In this document: one piece after another, positions 12,001 to 20,500 of the stretch
Layout: each line of letters begins with the position of its first letter
How positions within the stretch are numbered: position 1 is the stretch's first letter
Assembly (NCBI GenBank): GCA_001599595.1
Contig: BCHH01000006.1
Span: 534,874 to 598,873 of the forward strand
Reading direction: 5' to 3'
Length of the DNA: 64,000 nt
Source of the DNA: Beverwykella pulmonaria
Taxonomy: Eukaryota > Ascomycota > Dothideomycetes > Pleosporales > Melanommataceae
Program-made: the position numbers and the translations under genes
Notes under the pieces: generated by a model
Databases searched by the model: none
The model's input: the letters and a program-made list of their open reading frames with translations, nothing else
Told to the model about the DNA's origin: nothing

Positions 12001-13205
12001 GGAAGAGATTGAGTGGTATAGCGACCTCTTCCATCAGGCCGATATCCAATTTCCGTTGCAGACGTGAGAAGCGCTAGAGCGTCAGATGTTTCGTACTCTA
12101 GGATCATGGCAGATACCAGACAATCTTGAACTCCACCTAACATGTCAGGAATGTGATGGAACATCAAGATCCGTTGGCAAAGGCGATATGTCCTGATCTC
12201 GAAGCCACTCCTGTACGTGGAAAAGGCGTCTTTACGGGAGGACCAAGGGTTCGGTTCCTTTGTGGTTGGGTATCCTTTGCAGTCGTGTTCGCCGTAGTCC
12301 ATAATCACCTCAAACATGAACCGCTCTTGCGCCTGTACTTCTAAGTCGCGTGGGTCGACCTCCCAGGTATCAATGGCGCGATTTGGGGAAATATTTCCGT
12401 ATTTGATGCTCTTCAAGTACTTTTGTGCACATCGTGCAACCTCGGTTCGATTTACTTCGTGAGGAGCACCGAGATCCACACCGGCCGAATCCTCCGGTTT
12501 GTATGTCCAGATGGTGTTGTTGCCATGCAAATCGTAGGTCTTGCAAGCCAACCATGAGAATATTCGCTTCGTACCGCTCTCTATTTGGAAGATCTGGGAA
12601 TTTTCTGTGCCCCCGTAGATCGTTGTGACTCCAGTGTCTGAGATCGTACGCCAATAAACGTCATCGAGAATTTGATGGTGGGTCCATCTCTCTACTCGGC
12701 AAGTGCTAGCTCCGATACGCGGTCGATACTTTCGAACAATGTATTCACCAAGCATTGCTTCGTCAAGGACCAGCTCCTGCCCTTTTCCAGATTTCTTCAG
12801 ACGCATGGATGGAACAAGTTCCTCGACATCGGACAGCTGGAAAATATCGTCGTCTGTGTACCCCGGGATCGCGTGGTCTGTTTTTCGAGAGATAGCTCCA
12901 AGACTTAACTGCCATCCGAGTCCAAAAGCTCCATTTCCAATCCCAGAATTGTAGCTTAATGAAAGACTGGGGGCAGCATTGCCACGACTTGGAGAAGTGG
13001 AAATCGGGATGTTGAGAGACATTGTTCCGTTGGCAGAGTTGACCTGGAACGCCTCACCTATTCCTCGGAGGGCTCCACCACCGCGACCAGATGATGTCGA
13101 AGGACTGGAGGCATTGCTGAATTCAAAACTCGAGTGGTTCCTTGACGAGGGTGCGGGGTTGATGCCTGTCGGTAGTTCCGCGTTTGAGCCGTGGTACGGA
13201 CGCAT
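6009..13205 (-). CDS. Tc toxin TcB-TcC fusion (SpvB / Rhs cocoon)
   Basis: A single 2,398-aa frame without introns. The start is the ATG ending at 13205, which has A at -3; the longer frame begins with GTG at 13235. The length equals a bacterial TcB plus TcC. Residues about 35-330 are an SpvB-type domain (GGGALRGIGEAF, LSLSYNSGIGNGAFGLGW). Next come FG-GAP-like Asp/Gly repeats (DGLTDIVMIRNG, DIDGSGTTDVV), the TcB middle region, and YD/Rhs repeats. The conserved Rhs core lies at about residues 2103-2160 (ARYYAAWLGRW, SPDPSG, NDPSG). In TcC proteins this core is an aspartyl autoprotease that frees the C-terminal effector, and the DP motif is kept. The last 238 aa are the hypervariable effector. 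I see no signal peptide. The gene diverges from TcA. Bacterial ancestry is inferred from the family. Confidence 0.93.
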   Translation of the reverse strand: MRPYHGSNAELPTGINPAPSSRNHSSFEFSNASSPSTSSGRGGGALRGIGEAFQVNSANGTMSLNIPISTSPSRGNAAPSLSLSYNSGIGNGAFGLGWQLSLGAISRKTDHAIPGYTDDDIFQLSDVEELVPSMRLKKSGKGQELVLDEAMLGEYIVRKYRPRIGASTCRVERWTHHQILDDVYWRTISDTGVTTIYGGTENSQIFQIESGTKRIFSWLACKTYDLHGNNTIWTYKPEDSAGVDLGAPHEVNRTEVARCAQKYLKSIKYGNISPNRAIDTWEVDPRDLEVQAQERFMFEVIMDYGEHDCKGYPTTKEPNPWSSRKDAFSTYRSGFEIRTYRLCQRILMFHHIPDMLGGVQDCLVSAMILEYETSDALALLTSATEIGYRPDGRGRYTTQSLPPVALSYTSMPNIIHSPIRHIDASSILQIPGAQNAKAQWVDLEGDGLPGILTTVVGGGWYFHRNECIGCPADFKNRFGPPLVVPVTPRGNMENVEPIFEDVCRNGKLDVVMMDPSSGVCGYYEQTDKDRWANFVSFKNALSLDDGSSSPQRIDMTGGGNADILETIDENGDIIWYPCLGRDGFGPQVRTANPARPKFSPRDAQEGIFFADMSGDGLTDIVMIRNGEIVYWPNKGYGKFGARVMMKDSPLMDASDQFSVDKVRLLDIDGSGTTDVVYIPGGGGAFAYFNLAGNGWSKANPVQTFPVMDDLSSVTCVDILGTGTGCICWSSSETPGNIGIQCVDLTGGLKPHLLSGYSNGQGMEVSITYAPSTKYFQEDELRRMPWQTRLPFPVHCVDSVVTLDKVAQTSSVTRYAYHDGYYDGNEHEFCGFGMVEEWDVNDFALGIEVKYQQPPVHRKSWFHTGASKHTNALYNSFGVSLLPSSKLPEDLPPVEWLQAHRALKGSLLREELFSNDESLKACIPYTVMESNWLVQMIQPSQHQSKAAFSVHPRETITFHYERNLEDPRIEHSLYLEFDQFGNTLKSASVQYGRHKSTLVNECDREKQEESILTYAEMDYTNSIDDGDWFRTPLIAGSRCYRILGRDVSKILTFEALAEDGFAFFRDAEEIKPSMEPILDPSKGQKIILSEERSLYRSSDLANTLQYRTLERLSELERTYQLAFTESLLKELLTLDGEQLIPDDTLFELLISSGYIELEEGSGRWWAPSSLFLYGEGAPDELTNARRNFYLPTITVDPFGNKAREDLDHLRLLTIRSTDALGNVTRFKNDYVALQQCLATDMNGNRKEVKISALGSITAYATMGKEDENLGDSIEGMDSVIDVEKLDSFIRDPLAIVEDLLGHAGSRKISDATRFHRKCLPCWEATITRDTHFCPTDTQFTQPKISLIITYMSGFGSPIQSVELSDISHGIPKWRFSGWTIMDNKGQPVKQFCPFYAADHNFRFQGNDATCVPQVILLRDPLGRVVGKLNSDHSWSKIRVDAWSEMEFDEGSTVLVKDPSQDPDVGARFRGLDQSEYMPSWYDTMMEGDAWDQDAATKSSEYHNLPDIQHLDTAGRAFLTVTSDGNQEIWSREEYDLHGRLGASRDPLGRLVVRQRYDLLARCLRQESMDKATNFTFFDTLGRKSYSWDGRNVRSRLTYDGLGRQLASYAKKHTDEELMIGKTIYGESVSDPETRNLRGQIVQSFDQAGTRTNMAFDFKGNCLSSKVQFAVEYKTTLDWRIPEIVQMETPVFTENSKFDAHNRIWYVASPGGTVTLREYNLSGQEKSVQAGASSEVPEVMTSYVAEITYSATGQQTCIKFGNGSQTEHEFDPLSLRLIRTKTTRIDRTVLQDLVYKYDIRGKITSIQNHAQQDVYFRNAKICPVQAFTYDGLGQVINASGREQFDANNGGGYCLKPYTSATRRQNGLPGNGNQLCEYFETYQYDSAGNILKLTHSSKSHPELAGWTRDYEYKEPSFAESNVFNNRLSQTNVGGVVETYVYDKDAGTNGCMTSMPGIDSLRWNLTDKLHSCSSQKQKDGVPETTYFVYDGNGSRVRKITERSCANDRQPTKMKETISLPGFESYRKFAGDGTTPTFERQTAHIGGNFRVALVESDSKGRRLERYQLDENLELDDKGQTISYEEYSPFGASTFRACRADIEAPSKYRYSKHERDVETGLDFCEARYYAAWLGRWTSPDPSGVEDSLNVFAYCGNEPVSFNDPSGKKSATKTWFQQAVTWFESLISWVVTRFNYWFRGPVKRHVTDTMRRRAAGPPSAGTRGHNSVSVSQGGQFEREWTKLMTSEHSSDQEVIRLKPQGEGPLPKRTVGTMSKVKTRGVAAPPIRNDPAPAPDNPGEVAAPQNIAVSKKALNFFQIIFAEGKEELKQELTYNNVATAICSANVQLRPVGGSVRKFEGQGSINIHEQHAGRVKFSSTMLRGIADNLTNALGWTRATFTQKKKTP
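6012..6725 (-). other. Hypervariable C-terminal effector region of TcC
   Basis: The 238 residues after the conserved NDPSG end of the Rhs core. In known Tc toxins this segment is released inside the cocoon and is the actual cell-acting effector. It begins with an aromatic-rich amphipathic stretch (Trp/Phe around the first 35 residues), passes a Pro/Ala-rich linker, and ends in a basic tail. I recognise no ADP-ribosyltransferase, deaminase, nuclease or glycosyltransferase motif. Activity is therefore unknown. Confidence 0.6.
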
Positions 13206-13591
13206 GCTGTTGAATCTCTCACAAAAGAATAGCACTTGTGCTGGAGACTTTGCGAACTTTACCGAACAAAAGAGCTTTTCCTGTGATGCTCCACATATTT
13301 GGGATGGTGGCAGGTGACTTCATGTTCGTTCCGGCAGCCCCGCTTCCAAGAAGCCACCAACTCGTTACTTTTATCTAAACATCGCACCACCTCGCAACCT
13401 CACGATCTCACGACCATACGACCATTTTGCCAGCATCGTTTATCCCGAGCTTTTGCAGCCATCGTACCACCTGAACCCATGCATAACGAGGCCCCGCCGG
13501 CATTGATTTGCTCTTTATCAGCTGTTCCGCTGCAATGCAGTGAAGCAAACTGTGGTTGGGGCACGGACACACCGAGGAAGGATTGGCAATA

Positions 13592-14429
13592 AGCTAGCCG
13601 ACCGGGTTTCTGATCACCCTGGGTTCCTGATCGCACACTGAAATTGGCCACCCCTCACAAAAATCAGTGTAATTGCTTCAACCTATCTACAATTGCCACT
13701 CTGTGCACATGGATTAGAACGTTTGAGCTGCTGTTTCAGCTACTGTCATAGTTCTCTAGAGAAGAGAAGTAAGCCTTCTTTTTCTAACTATTGGCAAAGA
13801 CTCTAGAGTTTAAACATAACCCCCATAGCCTTCCTAGTCTTATCTATGTTCTATGTATCCTTAGCCTGTATACCTAGACGTATACGTGTTCTCTCAAAGA
13901 GCTTAAGAAACGCGCATATCTGCTCTAGTGTAGCCCCCTTAGCCTGTAGGGCCTCTATCTTCCTCCCTACAATTAATGCGACGCGTAGGTTGCGCTTAAG
14001 AAAGGTAGATATCTAATGCTTGCCCACGGGCCTGTTGTCCCCATTTATCCTCAAGATTTAATGCGCCATTTCTTAGGTACAAGCGTGTAAAGGAGGAAAG
14101 GCACGTGCGTCTTCCTTAAGGATCTATTGTACAAGAAAATCCTCCTGCGCCAGAGTTAATCATTGCTAGTATTTGTGGTTTGAATAGCTGCTCTTCGCAC
14201 TATGTATACGCGTTAAGAGTGTGGACTGCGGGATCCTGTACGCCTTCGCGGCAGCTCGTTGACTGGAAAAAAGACCGCCATTGAGATCGCCAATGGCTGC
14301 TTCAATCGCCTGTTCACGGGGATCCATTTTGGTTGCGTGGTTGTGGAGATATCGTGAGTGGTGAGCGAAAGGGTGGGATTGGTGGCGTGATCAGGAACCC
14401 TGGGTGATCAGAAACCCGGTCGGCTAGCT
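13592..14429 (-). mobile_element. Degenerate Fot1/pogo-type DNA transposon, internally deleted
   Basis: Terminal inverted repeats of about 41 nt (AGCTAGCCGACCGGGTTTCT and onward) match with one mismatch at the two ends and are flanked by TA dinucleotides at 13590-13591 and 14430-14431, the Tc1/mariner target duplication. Inside, on the minus strand, is the start of a pogo-family transposase. The element is about 840 bp, whereas Fot1-type elements are normally around 2 kb, so most of the catalytic part is missing. It was probably mobilised in trans or deleted in place. Confidence 0.85.
13740..14327 (-). pseudogene. Fot1/pogo transposase remnant
   Basis: Starting at the ATG that ends at 14327, the minus strand encodes an N-terminal psq-type helix-turn-helix typical of fungal pogo transposases (MDPREQAIEAAIGDLNGG, QRAAAKAYRIPQSTLLTR). 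After about 50 codons the frame is broken by repeated TAG and TGA codons, where family members carry Gln, Arg or Trp. Further family-like pieces follow (ILRINGDNRPVGKHWIST, VGRKIEALQAKGATLEQI). The DDE catalytic domain is absent. The stop pattern is what RIP would leave. Confidence 0.8.
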
Positions 14430-14589
14430 TATTGGTCTTCCCACCTCCCGTATGATTCTGCCGACGTGAAAGGCCTGATGCAAATGTAAAAGTGTATCCT
14501 TTTCATGGAGACGCTCCCTCGCTCAAATAACTTCACCCTTTGTAATCGCATCATCTCTGATTGATTGATTTGTTACCCGTTCTCAACCC

Positions 14590-17500
14590 ATGGCTAATCG
14601 ATACCAAGATTTGACGGAATTAGAGCTTGAATCAGCTCAGAAACTTTTATCTGGGCTCGTTAAGGATCCGGACGAGCTTTGGAAACAACTCGAAAAGTTT
14701 CGAACCATTCACAAAACTATTTCAGCTATCGGCCTGGATGCTGCTTCAAACCCCCACAATCAACAGAGACTAACTCTTATCTCCTCCCTAGACGAGGCGG
14801 CTTCTGGCCATCTCGAACTGGCGGAGCATTTCTGGGATAATGAGACCATTCTCACTATGCAAGATGCTGGGAAGCAGTACCACGAGTTGCTGGAGAATAG
14901 AAATACAGGTGCATCGGCTTTTCGAATGAGACTTTTTGCACTCGAACCGACAGCGACTCTTTACAGTTTGGTGAAGTCCACCGCTATTATCGTCCAGCCT
15001 CCAACAATCAAAGCGGTTGTAGAGCAAGTATTTCAGCGCTTGCTCACTCAAAACTTCAACATTGGAAAACAGTCAATCGAAGACGCATTGAATGTACCAG
15101 AAGTGCAAGAAATAATTGCCGGTGCAGATTCTACTGCAGTTTACACGTTCTTTCGAACACTTCAGAGGCTGCAGGCTCTTGTACGCGTTCCAGAAGACGT
15201 TGGGCCGCTGATTAACTGTTCCTTCACTTCTGCGGAGCAAATCGCACATACACCACGCAAAGCTTTTGTCACAACACTGTCACGGCTTGGAGTTCCGGAG
15301 AACGTGGCTGTGTCCATACACGATCATGCAACGACCGTTGATGTGCGCAATGAACACGCATGGACAGCGTTGCTCGCATCCCGCAGCGCAATTATGCCAG
15401 CAGCAGTTGCGGCACCCGCTCCGGAAGGTCAAACGCCCCGCAGGTCACCTCCACCATTGAAGCATGCGGCAAGCTACACAGCTCTCTTCCAAGAGGAATA
15501 TACTACCTGCTGTGATGAGTGCTCATCGGTTACTGGACAAGCGGCATACTTTGTTGACCTCCTTCGCATGCTAAAGAATGTCCCTGTAGAGGGAGACCGC
15601 AGCCTGCTGGATACGTTGCTCGAGAGGCGACCCGACCTCAGTGATATCGAGCTATCGTGCTCCAATACTAACGTGGTTCTTCCGTACATTGACCTGGTGA
15701 ATGAAGCGTTGGAATCATTCATCCAGAGCTTGGGTACGGGAAGGAAATTCTCCATCCAAGCTTACAACATGAATGAAGAGGACACAACCGAGGAACGACT
15801 GCGTCGAGCAAAAGGGACAATAATGAGCGTATACTGTGAGCAGGTGGGCCTGCAGGTGTTCCCGCTTACCCAGTTCCCCTACAACTACGCCACCGACGTC
15901 CTGAGGACATACATCGCAGCTCTGGGGTCGTCACAGTCCGAGATCCAGAAGCTATGTCAATCCCCATATATTATCTGCAGTAATTCTACAACGAAAAAGA
16001 TAATATATCCATCCGAGAAGATGCTCCAGATGTCACGAGATATTCTTACGAAAGCGCGCTCAGCAACAATTCTGAATCTGCAACTCGAGGACTACATGGC
16101 CATCACTGACTCACACCCTTTCGACTGGGATTGGTACAAGGAGACTCATAGCGAAAATCTTGACCTAGGGGCATATCTGAAGATTATTCGTTGGCATAGC
16201 GTTGGGGAATACTGCGGCTTCAAAACTGGGGACAACCAGAACCCAGACATCACTATCCCAGGCATTTTCCGGGAGCCACTCCTTGTCAAAGACGGATTTC
16301 TTCCCCGTCTGGGTATTAACATGCAGGAGCTCATGGACCTTGTCCACACCCGGTTTGTAGGCGGACGATTGGCGCTTACGAATCTGGACAACTCCGCTAC
16401 CTTTTCCGGAAAGATAGGGGAACTTTATCTCCGACATCCTACACAGGAAGACCCCGGTGGTTCACTCACTCGGGCGGACTGGTCTTCACTGCAGAGCTTT
16501 TTGCGACTGTGGCGAAAATCAGGATGGTCTTTGTTAGATCTGGATTGTGCTGTCGCCATTTTTGGTATATACGGTTCTCCAGATGACTTACCAAGGATCA
16601 CAGCGCAAACCATTCATGATCTCTCCAACATTCAGGAACTATCCACTTTGAGTGGATTGACGATCTCAGACCTATTGCCCCTTTGGGGTGTCATTGATCA
16701 AAGCTGTCAAAAGACACTCTATTCTCGCGTTTTTCCATCTGGTGGCACTATTCAAACGTCACCCGCGATCGGTTCAACTGAACTTACTTTTCTTGGGAGG
16801 GCAAGTATTTCAAATACAAGTACCGCTCTTCTTGCTGCTCTTGGGTTGGATGAAGCACAGCTCGAAGCAGCTGCTCGGGCGGCCAACACCCGAGGTAATT
16901 CATTTAACCTTGCAGATACATCCTCATTGTATCGCATCGTTCTCTTTTGTCGCATCCTAAACATCGATCCGGTAGGATATAGTGGCTTCGTTGCCATGCA
17001 TGGAAGCCACATATCACCGTTTTCAGATCCACATACGACGCTTACTATCATCGAAGATTGGCAACGAATCACGGCCTACGGCTTAACATACGAACAAGCG
17101 AATTTGATAGTTAATGGAGAATCTGGAAATAATGATGGCAACAATAATCTCCCCAGCTCGTCTTCCCAGCAACTCATGCATATTGTCTTCGGAATACTCG
17201 AAGGTCTCCAGTCAATTGAGAACACCTTTCCCCCGGCCCCCTTAACTCCTCACATTATTGATGATGTCAAGAAAGTTTCCGCTATGTTGTTTGACCCCGA
17301 CACGGCCGCTCGCGTTGTCGAGCTAGTGGAAGGTACGAGTATTCTTCCCTTTTACAAGACTCTAGGGAAGGCTAAATCTATTTCTAGGCTCGAATAGTCT
17401 CTCTGCCTCTGAAAAATTGTCACTTTACACGAACGTGCTACAAGAATATTTCGCTGGGAAAGAGGAAAAAGGTGAAGAGATGCTTTCAGACCCGGCCAAA

Positions 17501-20500
17501 GCAATTGGTGCAGACCCGAGCCACGCGGAGGAGATTATGCAAGATCGCTGTGACACGTTTCTTCAATGCGTAATCCCGGCTCTTAAAGCACGTCTGGTAA
17601 GCGCTCTGCTTGTCGCGAGTCTGTCGCCGTTGTTCCTCGGGGTGGAAGCAACGCTTTTATCGTCTCTTTTGTCCGACATAATCATCGTTCGGCAGGCCAA
17701 CCCAATTGGCGGCGTTGAGGAAAGCTGCTCCGCTTTCGGAGTCCTGAGAGGCCTTCTATCCGCAAACATTTCTGCCTTGGGTGGTGAGTCTCATGAAGCC
17801 TTCTTCAAGCCTCCTGCCACGGATACGTATCGGATAGTCGTCCCAACAACGGCATCAGTAACCAAGCCCAAAATATTGCTTGACGGTATCCTTCTGGATC
17901 TAGAATTGTTTGATCAAAGCTGGACATCGGGGCAGCATCGACTGATGAACGGTCAAACATACCATCTTCAATGTCCCGGCATAAAGCTCTCGTCCCTTTC
18001 ATATTCGACCACTCGCTCGCATCCTCAACCATTCTCCCCGAGCAATCTTCTGGAGAACGGTATTCTCGGCTCAGCAGAGAGCATTCTGCTGGAACTTTCA
18101 CGAGTCAACACAATCATGCAAGTATTCAAGCTGACATTGGTTGAATTGCTTTATCTCCATGGCCGAAACCTAGATTCCTCTCCTCTCAATATAAGCAATC
18201 TTTCGTACAATGGTATGAAGACTCTTCACCAGTATGCCTTGATAAGGGATAGAGTAAACTCCTCGGACAACCTGATTACCTTCTTTAAATGGATCGAGAA
18301 TTATCAGAATGAAGGGGGTCTTGCCAGTGCTTTATCAGCGCTTACCGGATACGCGGAACAACAAATGGAGACTTTTCTGGACGCCAAGTATCCGGACCTT
18401 GGAACTCCTGACCTGGTGCATCTATTCAATGGTACGTCCGAACTGGTCAGTCTGCTGAATTGTATGGATTTTATTGCTCGGTTCGGACATGGCATTAGCG
18501 TAGCGTCGCTTTTCTCTTGGGCAAACCCGTCACCACCGACTGATGCAGATGCTGAGTACAGAAAAGCTGAGGATATTTCTCTCCTTATTCAGTCTCTTCC
18601 CAAACCTGCGCCAGGAGCGAAAGATATTATGCTTCAGGCAAACAGCACTTTACGAACGCACAAGCGGGATGCTCTTGCTGACTACCTCTTACAGCAGGAG
18701 TACATAAAGGCTCGCGGGATATTTGATGCTGACTGCCTATTCGAATACTTCCTGATCGATGTACAGATGGGTCCAGAGCTACAGACGTCTAGGATCAAGC
18801 AAGCAATCTCCGTCATCCAGCTCTATGTCCAGCGGTGCATTCTTGGCCTCGAGAAGTCCGAGGGCGTCAATCCCGGTATCCTTGACATGGATAGGTGGAA
18901 GTGGATGCAGAAGTACAGGCTGTGGGAGGCAAATCGCAAGGTGTTTTTATATCCCGAGAACTGGCTCGACCCAACTCTACGGGATGACAAGACCGAGTTC
19001 TTCAAGGCGCTCGAAGAGGGCATTCTACAAAATGACCTGAATGCCGAGTCTCTGGTGAATTGTGTCAAACAGTACATATACGCAACTGATGATGTAGCTG
19101 ATCTTGACATCATTTCGTATCTCTGGGACCAGCCAAAGGATTCTGACGGGACTGACTTGTTCCACTTCTTCGGTCGATCTAGGACGGCACCATACATGAA
19201 CTATTACCGTTCTCTGGAGGTCCACCGGGATCCGCACACTGGACAGAACGAGTCGTTTTGGCAACCATGGACCAAAATAGACGTTGATATTCAAGTTCAT
19301 GAATCTGATGCTGATGGAAAGCCTCTCCCTATGTCCGGGTCCTATCTCGTCCCGGCGCTCCACGGGAAACGATTACTGCTGTTCCTGCCTCAATTCACAC
19401 TCAAAAATTCGCAAAGCACGACTGCCAGCCAGGATGATACAATGCAAAAGCTAGGCAATGAGACACCCAGTAAGAATCTACAGGCATCAAAGTACTGGGA
19501 GCTCCGAATGGGGTGGACGGAGTACCGAAATGGAAAGTGGTCGCCGCAGCAGCTGTCACAGGCAACCTTGTCAATCACTGGTGCTGCGAAAACAGATGTG
19601 GCATATGAAAGCTTTCCTAAAGGAGATAACCCATTAGGATCGGCTCTCGTAGAGATGTTGGCACAGCTTTTCCCCAAAATTTCCAGCTTCAGATTCTGGG
19701 TCCGCTCCAATCCCAACCCGAACGACTCTACTTTCTTGAACGTGGCCATCGACGTTGAGAGAGTTCTCGAATTCAACAGCACCTCTACTTGTCTAAACTA
19801 CCCCGTTGGCAGATTTGAGATGCAAGGTTCACGACTCATTCTCAAGGATATGAGCACAGTGCCTGTCGGGTACAAGACCGGATGGAAAGAGACTGTTTCA
19901 TCTATATTTCAGAGGATGCCGTATAGTGTCCCGAACAGTCGCTATACATCAATGTCCGAAGTCGTCGCTTACCGTGATTTGAAAATGCAGAGGCCGTTAC
20001 TTCCCTCGCCAGAGACGCCCCTGGATCAAAAATGTGACATCATTTATACCATGTCCTTCGATGATTCGAGATACTCTGTTGCTACCGGCCTTGTTCAAGA
20101 CAATTCTTCAGGCGGCGTCCATGTTTCATACTTTAGCTACCCATATAAGGATCGTGACTTCGATGTACTTCAACACACACTCTCTCCAGGCATTATGCAG
20201 ATATCAACTTCGAAAGACGGACTGCGGGATATTTACCTTTTCTTTTCAAGTCTTTCAGATGAAAGGAAGAACATTGCATTCGGAAAAAAGAATGATAGCT
20301 CATACCACGAGTTATCAAGGCCCTACGCAGTCTACAACTGGGAGCTCGGCATGCACATCATCATGTTGCTAATGGAGCGCTTCCAAGCTACGGGACAATA
20401 CGATCTCGCCCTCAACACAGCACACCTCGTATTTGACCCCACCGTCAATGGGGTTAGCCCTGACAGTTGCTGGCTCTTTCCCCCGTTTAAGGATCTGGCA

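Larger units (their letters stand above)
13206..14589. promoter_or_regulatory. Shared divergent promoter region of the Tc pair
   Basis: The two Tc genes are transcribed outward from this 1,384-bp interval, so both promoters should lie in it. About 838 bp of it is an inserted transposon relic (13592-14429). That leaves roughly 385 bp next to TcB-TcC and 160 bp next to TcA as original sequence. I did not identify specific operator sites. Co-regulation is inferred from the arrangement. Confidence 0.5.

Noticed and set aside
13205..13235. Longer start for the TcB-TcC gene at 13235
   Set aside because: The codon is GTG, and the first ATG in frame, with a good context, is ten codons further in.
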